Shown piece after piece: positions 25,534-33,965 of a stretch of 64,000 nucleotides of DNA. The notes below the pieces were generated by a model. The model was not told the DNA's origin and searched no databases. It was given only the letters and a program-made list of their open reading frames with translations. Each line of letters starts with the position of its first letter. The first letter of the stretch is position 1. A program made the translations under genes and the position numbers. The DNA is from Streptomyces sp. Je 1-369 (GTDB lineage Bacteria; Actinomycetota; Actinomycetes; Streptomycetales; Streptomycetaceae). The DNA is taken from NCBI RefSeq assembly GCF_026810505.1, contig NZ_CP101750.1:3315254-3379253 (forward strand). The letters run 5' to 3'.

Positions 25534-27012
25534 CTACTCCGCCGCCGACAACGGCTTCGCGATGTCCTCCAGCGACCTCCGCTCCGCGTTCACCGCCAGC
25601 GCCGCCGCCACCAGGCCCGCCGCGCACATCAGACCCGCGCCGATCTGGAAGGCGAGCACCGTGTCGCCGACCACGCCCGACTCCGTCAGGTCCGCGAAGA
25701 TCAGGGGGCCGCTGATGCCGCCCGCCGCCGTGCCGATCGCGTAGAAGAAGGCGATGGCCATCGCTCGCGTCTCCATCGGGAAGATCTCCGAGACCGTCAG
25801 ATACGCGCTGCTCGCGCCCGCCGAGGCGAAGAACAGGACCACGCACCAGCACGCCGTGAGCGTCGTCGCGGTCAGCGAGCCGCGGCCGAAGAGCCAGGCC
25901 GTGACGAAGAGCAGGAGACCGGAGAGGATGTACGTCGACGAGATCATGATCCGGCGGCCGACCGTGTCGAAGAGCTTGCCGAGGAAGAGCGGGCCGAGGA
26001 AGTTGCCGGCGGCGATGACGGCGAAGTAGTAGCCCGTTTTGCCGGACGGTACGTCGAAGAACTTGGTCAGGATCGCGCCGAAACCGAAGGTGATCGCGTT
26101 GTAGAGGAACGCCTGGCCGATGAAGAGCGACAGGCCGAGCACCGAACGCTTCGGATACTCGCGGAAGACCGTCCTGGCGATGAGGCCGAAGCCGATGCTC
26201 TTGCGCTGGTGGATGGTGATCTCGCGGTCGGGGGGCGGGAGGCGTTCGCCTTTCTCCTCCTCGATTTCGCGTTCCACGGAGGAGACGAGTTGCTCCGCCT
26301 CCTTCCCGTGGCCGTGGATGAACTGCCAGCGCGGGCTCTCCGGGACGTGGCGGCGTACGAGCAGGATCACCAGGCCGAGTACGACGCCCAGGGCGAAGGT
26401 GAGCCGCCAGCCGAGGTCCTTGGGGAAGATGCTCGTGTTGAGCATGACGACCGAGAGCAGCGAGCCGCCGATCGCGCCCAGCCAGTAGCTGCCGTTGATG
26501 ATCAGGTCGACGCGGCCGCGGTACTTGGACGGGATCAGCTCGTCGATCGCCGAGTTGATCGCCGCGTACTCGCCGCCGATGCCGAAGCCCGTCAGGAAGC
26601 GGAAGAGGAAGAACCACCAGGCGTCGAAGGAGAGCGCCGTGAGCGCGGTGGCGCCCAGGTAGACGGCGAGGGTGACCATGAAGAGTTTCTTGCGGCCGAA
26701 CTTGTCCGTCATGCGGCCGAAGAAGAGGGCGCCCGCGCAAGCCCCTGCTACGTAGAGGGCCGCCGCCGTGCCGGTGACCTGGGCCGAGCTGATCGCCAGG
26801 CCGCTGCCCTCCTCGGAGAGACGGCTCGCGATGTTGCCGACGGTGGTGACTTCCAGGCCGTCCAGGATCCAGACCGTGCCGAGACCGATCACGATCATCC
26901 AGTGCCAGCGGGACCAGGGCAGCCGGTCCAGGCGGGCGGGGACTGCCGTGGTGACCGTGTTCTCCGCGCTGGGCGCGGGCGGCGGCTGGGGAGGCGTGGA
27001 CGACGCGGTCAT
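25534..27012 (-). CDS. MFS transporter, sugar/metabolite:H+ symporter type
   Basis: A 492-residue transporter with 12 predicted helices and a central loop ([22 protein letters not shown]). Sugar-porter motifs are present: [13 protein letters not shown] near residue 100, [24 protein letters not shown] near 145, and the second-half [18 protein letters not shown] precedes the ATG. The regulator GlxA-type gene follows with 39 bases between. Import of an organic acid or sugar is likely, but the substrate is not readable. Confidence 0.88.
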   Translation of the reverse strand: MTASSTPPQPPPAPSAENTVTTAVPARLDRLPWSRWHWMIVIGLGTVWILDGLEVTTVGNIASRLSEEGSGLAISSAQVTGTAAALYVAGACAGALFFGRMTDKFGRKKLFMVTLAVYLGATALTALSFDAWWFFLFRFLTGFGIGGEYAAINSAIDELIPSKYRGRVDLIINGSYWLGAIGGSLLSVVMLNTSIFPKDLGWRLTFALGVVLGLVILLVRRHVPESPRWQFIHGHGKEAEQLVSSVEREIEEEKGERLPPPDREITIHQRKSIGFGLIARTVFREYPKRSVLGLSLFIGQAFLYNAITFGFGAILTKFFDVPSGKTGYYFAVIAAGNFLGPLFLGKLFDTVGRRIMISSTYILSGLLLFVTAWLFGRGSLTATTLTACWCVVLFFASAGASSAYLTVSEIFPMETRAMAIAFFYAIGTAAGGISGPLIFADLTESGVVGDTVLAFQIGAGLMCAAGLVAAALAVNAERRSLEDIAKPLSAAE

Positions 27013-27205
27013 GGCAAGCGACTCCTTCCGCTGCGGCCACGTCGCCGGATGCGGTACGTGTACGTGGGCTGCGGCCCCCGCACCACCACCGGACGACGGC
27101 CACCTCGACGCCGAGGGGCCCCTCCAGAGTGCCCAGCGAACCCCCGTTCACGCGCGCTGAACTGCGCCTGCGCCGCGCGCCCACGCCCGCGCCCACGCCC
27201 CGCGC

Positions 27206-28717
27206 CTACGCCCCCAGCAGCCGCGACACCGTATAGATCGCCAGCCCCGCCAGGGAGCCGACCACCGTGCCGTTGATGCGGATGAACTGCAGGTCACGCC
27301 CGATGTGCGCCTCGATCTTCTTCGAGGTGTGCTCGGCGTCCCAGCCCGCCACCGTGTCGCTGATGAGCGAGGTGATCTCATCGCGGTACGTCGTCACCAC
27401 GTACACCGCCGCGCCCTCCACCCAGCCGTCCACCTTCTGCTGGAGGCGTCCGTCCTTCGCCATCCGCGCGCCGAGCGACAGCAGCGAGGCCCGCACGCGC
27501 AGGCGCAGCTCGCTGCGCTCGTCCTCGGCGGCGGCCACGATCATCGCGCGTACGGCCGACCAGGCGGAGGCGATGAGGTCCTGGACCTCGTCGCGCCCGA
27601 GGACCTCCCGCTTCAGCCGCTCCACGCGCTCACGCGTGTCCGAGTCGGACTGGAGGTCCGCGGCGAAGTCGGCGAGGAAACGGTCGACGGCGCCCCGCGC
27701 CGGGTGCTCCGGCATGTCCCGCATCTCGGTGACGAAGCGGAGCAGTTCCTTGTAGACCCGCTCGCCGACGCGCTTGTCGACGAACCGCGGGGTCCAGCCG
27801 GGCGCCCCGCCCTGCACCGCGTCCATCACCGAGTCGCCGTGCTCGACCAGCCAGTCGTGCGCCCGTACGCACACCAGGTCCACGACCCGCTTGTGGCCGC
27901 CGTCCGCGACGACCTTCTCCAGCATCTTCCCCATGCCGGGGGCGATCTCCTGGGCGTCGGCGCGGCGCGTGATCGCCTCGCCGACCACGGCCTGCACGTC
28001 GGAGTCGCGCAGGACGGTGAGGGCGCCGCGCAGGGCCGTGGCCAGCTCGGCCGTCACACGGTCCGCGTGCGCAGGATCGGCGAGCCACGCGCCGAGGCGG
28101 CCGCCGATGCCCACGGCGTGCAGCCGGTCCCGTACGACATCGGCGGAGAGGAAGTTCTCCCCCACGAAGTCGCCCAGCGAGGCGCCCAGCTGGTCCTTCT
28201 TGTTCGGGATGATCGCCGTGTGCGGGATGGGCAGGCCCAGCGGGTGGCGGAACAGCGCGGTCACCGCGAACCAGTCCGCGAGCGCGCCGACCATGCCTGC
28301 CTCGGCGGCCGCGGCCACGTAACCCGCCCAGGGGCCCGCGCCGGAGTGCTGCGCCCACTTCGCCAGTACGTAGACGACGGCGACGAAGACGAGCAGGCCC
28401 GTCGCCGTGATCTTCATACGGCGGACGCCGCGCCGCTTCTCCTCGTCGGCGGGGCTGTAGGTGAGGCCACCGGGGGCGCGGGGGGCGCGAGGGGGTCGGG
28501 CTCCGGGGGCCGGGGTCCGGGGGGCTTGGGAGGCCTGAGGTTCTCGGGGGGACTGAGCTTCTCGTACCGCCGCCTTTAGGCCATTCGGGGACTCGCTCTC
28601 CTCCCCCGCGGGGGAGGTGTCCGCCCCGGCAAGGCGCCTCCCGCTTGCGGCGCCGTCCCCACGGGCATGCTCATCGCCGTGCACCTCAGCCGGTTCCTCC
28701 GCATTTGCGCGTTCCAC
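27206..28717 (-). CDS. DUF445 domain membrane protein
   Basis: A 503-residue protein. A disordered Pro/Ala/Arg-rich N-terminus of about 95 residues precedes a helix at 102-120 (MKITATGLLVFVAVVYVLA) and the DUF445 core starting GYVAAAAEAGMVGALADWFAVTALFRHPLGLPIPHTAIIPNKKDQLG. A long soluble helical middle and a final membrane helix (GTVVGSLAGLAIYTVSRLLG) complete the family layout. DUF445 proteins are widespread envelope proteins of unknown function. The GTG at 28717 has GGTGGAG upstream, but an internal start at the first helix is possible. Confidence 0.85.
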   Translation of the reverse strand: MERANAEEPAEVHGDEHARGDGAASGRRLAGADTSPAGEESESPNGLKAAVREAQSPREPQASQAPRTPAPGARPPRAPRAPGGLTYSPADEEKRRGVRRMKITATGLLVFVAVVYVLAKWAQHSGAGPWAGYVAAAAEAGMVGALADWFAVTALFRHPLGLPIPHTAIIPNKKDQLGASLGDFVGENFLSADVVRDRLHAVGIGGRLGAWLADPAHADRVTAELATALRGALTVLRDSDVQAVVGEAITRRADAQEIAPGMGKMLEKVVADGGHKRVVDLVCVRAHDWLVEHGDSVMDAVQGGAPGWTPRFVDKRVGERVYKELLRFVTEMRDMPEHPARGAVDRFLADFAADLQSDSDTRERVERLKREVLGRDEVQDLIASAWSAVRAMIVAAAEDERSELRLRVRASLLSLGARMAKDGRLQQKVDGWVEGAAVYVVTTYRDEITSLISDTVAGWDAEHTSKKIEAHIGRDLQFIRINGTVVGSLAGLAIYTVSRLLGA

Positions 28718-28970
28718 TCACTCCACCTGGCCCGTTCACCTAGTAGCCGTCCGCACTGTTCCCCTGTCCTGCGTCCTGTCCTCTGTCCCGATTGTCCCCA
28801 TCACCTGTGTCCTACGCCCCTTCCTGACCTACTCCTGGAACGGACGACAAGTTCCCGGCGTCTCAATGGACGGAGGGGGGCAGTGTCGGCCGCCTCACGG
28901 CCCATGCCGCATCATGGGGTGATCACACCGGAGCCTCGGGGCTCCCCCTGCCCGAGGAGAAAGAGCCCGC

Positions 28971-30293
28971 ATGACCAAGCGACACGGTTATGCCCTTCTC
29001 GCCGCGGTTCTCGCGGTCATAGTGGTGATTTCCGCAGCCATATACGTCGGGGTCGCAGGCACCGACGACGGCTCGAAGGACACGATCAGCGCGGGCCCCA
29101 GCGGTCCCCGCAACTCCGCCGCACCCGCCTCCTCCGGCATCTGGGTCGGCTCCTGGTCCGCCTCGCCCGCGGGGTCCGAACCGGGCACGGAGCAGAAGGG
29201 GTTCGCGGGCCGCTCCATCCGCAACGTCGTGCACACGAGCGTCGGCGGCAGCAGCGCCCGCATCACCCTCTCCAACCTGTACGGCACGACGCCGCTCAGC
29301 ATCACGCACGCGTCGATCGCGCTGGCCTCCGCGTCGAACAACCCCGCCGCCGCGGCCGGCACGCTGCGCAGGCTCACCTTCAACGGCAACACGTCGGTGG
29401 TGATCCCGCCGGGCGCTCAGGTGATGAGCGACGCGGCGCGGCTGCGCGTGCCGCACGACGCGGACCTGCTCATCACGACGTACTCCCCGACCCCGTCGGG
29501 GCCCGTCACCTACCACCCGCACGCGCGTCAGATCAGCTACGTCGCCGAGGGCGACCGCACCGAAGACCAGCTCGGCGAGGCGTACACGGAGCAGAGCCCG
29601 TACTGGCGCTACCTCTCCGCGGTCGACGTCCTCAGCAACGAGACCGACGGGACCGTCGTCGTCTTCGGTGACTCCATCACCGACGGCATCTCGTCCACGA
29701 TGGGGGCGAACCGGCGCTGGACGGACGTCCTCGCCGACCGGCTCCGCGAGGAGTCGGGCGCGCCGCGCTACGGCGTCGTGAACCAGGGCATCAGCGGCAA
29801 CCGCATCCTCTCCGACGGGCTCGGCAACCCGGCCGTCAACCCCAGCGGGCTCTCCCGGTTCGACCGGGACGTGCTGGACCGGACCGGCGTCAAGGCGGTC
29901 GTCATCGCGCTCGGCGTCAACGACATCCTGCGCAACCCGCACCAGAACGATCCCGACCGGATCGTCGAGGGGCTGCGCGAGCTGACCCGGCAGGCGCATA
30001 CGCGCGGGCTGCGGGTCGTGGGCGCGACGCTCATGCCGTTCGGCGGGCACCGGGGGTACGAGCCCGCTCTGGAGAGCGTGCGGCAGGACGTGAACGAGGA
30101 GATCCGGTCGGGGCGGGTCTTCGACGAGTTCGTGGACTTCGACCGGGCGTTGCGGGATCCGTACGATCCGCGGAAGTTGCGGGAGCGGTACGACTCGGGG
30201 GATCACCTGCATCCTTCCGATGCGGGGTTCCGGCGGATGGCTGAGACGTTCAACCTCTCGCATCTGAAGGGCTCGGCTGCGGCCGAGCTCTGA
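28971..30293 (+). CDS. SGNH/GDSL-type hydrolase, membrane-anchored or secreted
   Basis: A 440-residue esterase/lipase-fold protein. Residues 1-30 form a signal or anchor helix. The SGNH blocks are in order: VVVFGDSITDGI (nucleophile Ser), NQGISGNRIL (Gly), IALGVNDIL (Asn) and SGDHLHPSDAGF (Asp-His). About 165 residues between the anchor and the catalytic block form an extra beta-rich domain (VVHTSVGGSSARITLSNLYG) often seen in secreted polysaccharide or phospholipid esterases. GAGGAG precedes the ATG. The 254-base upstream spacer probably holds its promoter. Substrate unknown. Confidence 0.9.
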   Translation: MTKRHGYALLAAVLAVIVVISAAIYVGVAGTDDGSKDTISAGPSGPRNSAAPASSGIWVGSWSASPAGSEPGTEQKGFAGRSIRNVVHTSVGGSSARITLSNLYGTTPLSITHASIALASASNNPAAAAGTLRRLTFNGNTSVVIPPGAQVMSDAARLRVPHDADLLITTYSPTPSGPVTYHPHARQISYVAEGDRTEDQLGEAYTEQSPYWRYLSAVDVLSNETDGTVVVFGDSITDGISSTMGANRRWTDVLADRLREESGAPRYGVVNQGISGNRILSDGLGNPAVNPSGLSRFDRDVLDRTGVKAVVIALGVNDILRNPHQNDPDRIVEGLRELTRQAHTRGLRVVGATLMPFGGHRGYEPALESVRQDVNEEIRSGRVFDEFVDFDRALRDPYDPRKLRERYDSGDHLHPSDAGFRRMAETFNLSHLKGSAAAEL

Positions 30294-30334
30294 CCTTCCC
30301 CTTGGGGGGGGCGTTCGCCGCGGGCCGGTGGGGG

Positions 30335-30363
30335 CCGGTCGCGCAGTTCCCCGCGCCCCTGGG
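30335..30363 (+). repeat. dispersed Streptomyces-type repeat, copy 1
   Basis: This spacer contains the motif GCGCAGTTCCCCGCGCCCCT preceded by gccggtc. The same element recurs at 37609-37651 and, inverted with one base change, at 60748-60774. Copy 1 and copy 2 share about 45 bases. Confidence 0.75.
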
Positions 30364-30410
30364 CGGCAACTTCCTCCAACCCCGACGTTCAGCGCGCGTT
30401 GTGCTCCTGC

Positions 30411-31124
30411 TCAGTCGGAGGGGTTTCGCTTTCGTTCCAGTTTTTGCTGGCGGCGTTCTTCTCGTTGGCGGAGCTTCTCCGCTCTGCGGATCTTTCTGTC
30501 CACGCCCACGCCGCCCATCAGGGCGAAGCCCTTCACGACCACGCGTGGGGAGCCCGGCGTGCCCTCGCCCGTGGCCCTGTCGTCGAAGCCGCCCATGACG
30601 CCGAAGCCGCGTACCACCACCGACATGTCGGGGGGTACGACGACCTGCATGCCGCCCATGATCGTGAAGCAGCGGATCTCGACGTCCCGGTCCGTGAAAC
30701 GCGCCTCGCGCAGGTCGATCTCGCCGCCGCCCCACATCGCGAACCCGTTGAACTGCCGGCCCACCACCCAGCCGCCCTTGCGGCTGAAGCCGCTCCAGAG
30801 AGCGAAGCCGAGCTTCGAGGACGGTTCGCCCGTCACCATGCGTTCGGCCCAGTCGATGGCGACGGGGTCGGCACTCGCACCGTGTTTGACGAGGTCCGCC
30901 TTGGCGGAGACCGCCTCGTGCGACGGGAGGTCGCGGGTGAGCGGCTCCAACTCGCCGTACGTCCGCGCCTTGTACGTCGCGTCCAGGCGCTCGTCGAACT
31001 CCGTCATGTCGAGGCGGCCCTCGGCCACCGCGTCCCGGAGCTGCTCGGCGACCCGTTCCCGGTCGGCGTCGGAGGCGCGCAGGTCCGGGAGGTGGGGAGG
31101 GGTGCGGTGGTCGTCGTCACTCAT
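30411..31124 (-). CDS. DUF1707 / LiaF-like protein
   Basis: A 237-residue soluble protein. The N-terminal DUF1707 segment is DLRASDADRERVAEQLRDA, then RLDMTEFDERLDATYKART. The C-terminal half carries the repeated beta pattern IMGGMQVVVPPDMSV and FGVMGGFDD characteristic of the LiaF-like cell-envelope stress domain. It ends with a basic coiled tail. The ATG at 31124 has GGAG only two bases away, a short spacing. It is the last gene after an ABC-2 exporter operon (12 bases), suggesting a role in sensing or supporting envelope transport. Confidence 0.85.
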   Translation of the reverse strand: MSDDDHRTPPHLPDLRASDADRERVAEQLRDAVAEGRLDMTEFDERLDATYKARTYGELEPLTRDLPSHEAVSAKADLVKHGASADPVAIDWAERMVTGEPSSKLGFALWSGFSRKGGWVVGRQFNGFAMWGGGEIDLREARFTDRDVEIRCFTIMGGMQVVVPPDMSVVVRGFGVMGGFDDRATGEGTPGSPRVVVKGFALMGGVGVDRKIRRAEKLRQREERRQQKLERKRNPSD

Positions 31125-31135
31125 AACTCCGCAGC

Positions 31136-32107
31136 CTACGAGGTCGGCTTCTCCGCGTACATCTTCGCGATGACCGCCTCGATGTCCGGTTCCCTGACGG
31201 AGAGGTCCAGCAAGGGGTAGCGGTCGGCGATGTGCGCCACCAGTGGTGCCGCCGACTGCGCTGCCGGGAACGCCAGCCACTGGCGCGGGCCCTCCACCTT
31301 CACCACTCTCGCCGCCGACCCCGCCTCGATCGGCGGGAGTTCGCGTTCCAGGTCCACGACCAGCGTGCGCTCGCTCTCCCCCACCTCGTGCAGGCCCGAC
31401 AGCGCGCCGTCGTACATCAGGCGCCCGTGGTCGATGACCATCACGCGCCCGCAGAGCTGCTCGATGTCCGTCAGGTCGTGGGTCGTGAGGAGGACCGTGG
31501 TGCCGGACTCCGTGTTCAGGTCGCGGAGGAAGCCTCTGACCTTCGACTTGCTGATCACGTCGAGGCCGATCGTCGGCTCGTCCAGGTACAGCACCTCGGG
31601 ATCGTGCAGCAGCGCCGCCGCGATGTCCCCGCGCATCCGCTGGCCGAGGGAGAGTTGGCGTACCGGTACGTCCAACAGGTCGCCCAGTTCGAGGAGTTCC
31701 ACGCAGCGGTCAAGGTTCTCCGCGTAGCGGGCGTCCGGGATGCGGTACATGCGGTGCATCAGACGGTACGAGTCGATCAGCGGCAGGTCCCACCAGAGCG
31801 TCGTGCGCTGGCCGAAGACCACGCCGATGCGGCGGGCCAGGCGGGTGCGTTCACGGGAGGGATCGATGCCTGCCACACGCAGCCTGCCGCCGCTCGGCGT
31901 CAGGATGCCCGTCAGCATCTTGATCGTCGTCGACTTGCCCGCGCCGTTCGGGCCGATGTAGCCCACCATCTCGCCGCGCGGGACGGTGAACGAGATGCCG
32001 TCCACCGCTCGCACCTCGCGGCGTTCGCGCCGCAGGAAGCCGGTCTTCCTGCGGACGTCGAAGACCTTCTCCACCTCCTCCAGCTCGATGAGGGGGTCAC
32101 CAGTCAT
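31136..32107 (-). CDS. ABC-2 type exporter ATP-binding protein
   Basis: A 323-residue ATPase. Walker A is GPNGAGKSTT near residue 54, signature LSLGQRMRGDIA, Walker B VLYLDEPTIGLD and the switch His in LTTHD. The C-terminal 90 residues form the extra domain of ABC-2 drug or viologen exporters. I start it at MTGDP (32107), with GGGAG nine bases upstream; the longer in-frame reading belongs to the permease gene in another frame. It follows permease 2 by five bases and powers both permeases. Confidence 0.92.
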   Translation of the reverse strand: MTGDPLIELEEVEKVFDVRRKTGFLRRERREVRAVDGISFTVPRGEMVGYIGPNGAGKSTTIKMLTGILTPSGGRLRVAGIDPSRERTRLARRIGVVFGQRTTLWWDLPLIDSYRLMHRMYRIPDARYAENLDRCVELLELGDLLDVPVRQLSLGQRMRGDIAAALLHDPEVLYLDEPTIGLDVISKSKVRGFLRDLNTESGTTVLLTTHDLTDIEQLCGRVMVIDHGRLMYDGALSGLHEVGESERTLVVDLERELPPIEAGSAARVVKVEGPRQWLAFPAAQSAAPLVAHIADRYPLLDLSVREPDIEAVIAKMYAEKPTS

Positions 32108-32112
32108 GTCTG

Positions 32113-32943
32113 TCAGCTCCCTGTGCTGCGGTACGAACGGAGGCCCGCGCGCCAGACGACGCCCGCCAGCGCCAGCAGCGCCGCGGCCACCAGCGGCGGC
32201 GTGAACGCCACCCACGACGGCAGGTCCAGCGGATAGGGGCGCCCGAGCACGTACAGCGCGGGCAGCCAGTTCACGAAGGCCAGCGGCAGCACGAACGTGA
32301 CGCCGCGCACCAGGTCCTTCGCGAAGACGGTCGGCGGATACTGGAGCAGCGTGGTGCCGCCGTACGTGAACGCGTTCTGCACCTCCGCCGCGTCCTGCGC
32401 CACGAACTGGAACGCGGCGCCGCCCACGAACACCGCCGCGAAGATCCCCGCCCCGCAGAGCAGCATCAGCGGCACCATCAGGACCTTCGGCGGAGTCCAG
32501 TCGATGTCCAGGACCACGAGGGCGTACGTGAGGACCAGCGTGCCCTGCGCGAGCCTGCCGATCCTGTGCAGTCCGAAGCGGTCCGCGGCGACCTGCGCGA
32601 GCACCGGGGCGGGCCGCACCAGGAGCGTGTCCAGCGTGCCGTCCCGCACCCGTCTGCCGAGGCGGTCCATGGAGCCCAGGGCGAGGTCGGCGAGGCCGAA
32701 CGCGGTGCACGAGGCGCCGTACAGGAACGCGATCTCGGCGAGCGAGTAGCCGCCGAGGCGGTCCACCTGGGAGAACATCAGCAGGATGGCCACGAAGTCG
32801 AACGCGGTCACCGCGAAGTTGCCGAGCGCGGTCATCGCGAAGGAGACGCGGTAGGCCATGAGGGAGCGGATCCACATGGCGGAGATCAGGCGGTAGGCGC
32901 GCAGCCCTTCCCGCACCGGCGACATGTCGTCCTCGTCAGCCAC
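32113..32943 (-). CDS. ABC-2 transporter permease (ABC2_membrane_6-like), second subunit
   Basis: A 276-residue permease with six predicted helices. It fits the family of paired ABC-2 permeases (viologen-exporter-like), with the cytoplasmic coupling segment GSMDRLGRRVRDGTLDTLLVRPAP near residue 92. It overlaps the first permease by eight bases and is followed after five bases by the ATPase, so the three are one operon. The transported compound is unknown. Confidence 0.85.
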   Translation of the reverse strand: MADEDDMSPVREGLRAYRLISAMWIRSLMAYRVSFAMTALGNFAVTAFDFVAILLMFSQVDRLGGYSLAEIAFLYGASCTAFGLADLALGSMDRLGRRVRDGTLDTLLVRPAPVLAQVAADRFGLHRIGRLAQGTLVLTYALVVLDIDWTPPKVLMVPLMLLCGAGIFAAVFVGGAAFQFVAQDAAEVQNAFTYGGTTLLQYPPTVFAKDLVRGVTFVLPLAFVNWLPALYVLGRPYPLDLPSWVAFTPPLVAAALLALAGVVWRAGLRSYRSTGS

Positions 32944-33757
32944 CCTGAACCACCACCCGCCGCGTCGCCACGGCCTGCAACAGCCGTCCCACCGTAAGGA
33001 GCGCCGCCGCCCAGCCGAGCTGGAACGCGTACGTCCGCAGCAGCGCCGTCCCCGAGCGTTCGCCGAGGAACACGTCGGCGGGCATCTGGAGCAGCGCCGA
33101 CCACGGAAGCGCGCGGGCGAACTCGCCGAGGGCGCCGGGGAAGACGTTCAGGGGCAGCAGCATCCCGGAGAAGAACGTGCCCGCGAGCATCGCCACCTGC
33201 GTGACGCCCGCGCCGTCCATCAGCCAGAAGGCGGAGAGCGCCACGAGGAACCTGATCGCGAAGCTGACCAGCACGCCGAGCACGGCGGCCACCAGGAACG
33301 CCAGCCAGCCCAGCACGTCCGGGGGCAGGGTCAGGTCGAAGACGAGCGCTCCGAAGACCATGGGGACGATGCCGCGGCCCAGGAGCTGGAAGGCCGCCCG
33401 GCCCACGTCGGCCGCCAGCCACCAGAGCTGCAGGTCGGCGGGCCGGTAGAGGTCGACGGCGATGTCGCCGGTGCGGATCCGTTCGATCAGCTCGCCCTCG
33501 AAGCCGCCGCCCATCAGCGCCATCACCGTCAACAGCGCCTGGCCGAGCCACACATAGGTGAGGGCCTGCGACTGGTCGTAACCGCCGAGGCCGGGCCGTT
33601 CGTCCCAGAGCGCCAGATAGGTGTAGGCGAGAATCAGGCCGAAAACCGTGTTCGTGAAGACTCCGGCCGCGGTCGCCATCCGATACGTGGCGTACCTGCG
33701 GAAGCTGCCCTCCGTGACGGCCGCGTACAAACGGAACCGTCCTGCGCGCACGAGCAT
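32936..33757 (-). CDS. ABC-2 transporter permease, first subunit
   Basis: A 273-residue permease with six predicted helices; its coupling segment GGGFEGELIERIRTGDIAVDLYRPAD aligns with that of permease 2, showing that they are paralogues forming a heterodimer. The start is not certain: ATG 33757 has a close AAAGGG, and a GTG nine bases earlier is possible. It heads the exporter operon and lies divergent from the penicillin-binding protein gene. Confidence 0.85.
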   Translation of the reverse strand: MLVRAGRFRLYAAVTEGSFRRYATYRMATAAGVFTNTVFGLILAYTYLALWDERPGLGGYDQSQALTYVWLGQALLTVMALMGGGFEGELIERIRTGDIAVDLYRPADLQLWWLAADVGRAAFQLLGRGIVPMVFGALVFDLTLPPDVLGWLAFLVAAVLGVLVSFAIRFLVALSAFWLMDGAGVTQVAMLAGTFFSGMLLPLNVFPGALGEFARALPWSALLQMPADVFLGERSGTALLRTYAFQLGWAAALLTVGRLLQAVATRRVVVQGG

Positions 33758-33965
33758 CCCTTTCACCGTGGGCTTCGTCCCGAATGGGGCCAAAGCGCTG
33801 GAGCCTAGTGCGATAGGGGGCGACCCTGCCAGGCATTTTCGGGGCCTGGCGCGTCCCTGGTCACGAACGCCTGTGGCAACAGTGTCCAATGGGGTTGCAA
33901 CGGGGTTGCAGTGAGGTTTACGAGGCGTACGGGATGTACGACGCTAACCGGGAGTTCCGCAAGAC

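Noticed and set aside
24106..27276. A 1,056-codon plus-strand open frame and other very long open frames (for example 1717-3903 plus and 33918-35960 minus)
   Set aside because: They lie opposite or out of frame with clear genes (AraC regulator, MFS, YidC, penicillin-binding protein). Their proteins are Arg/Gly/Pro/Ala-rich with no motifs, as expected from shadow frames in very GC-rich DNA.
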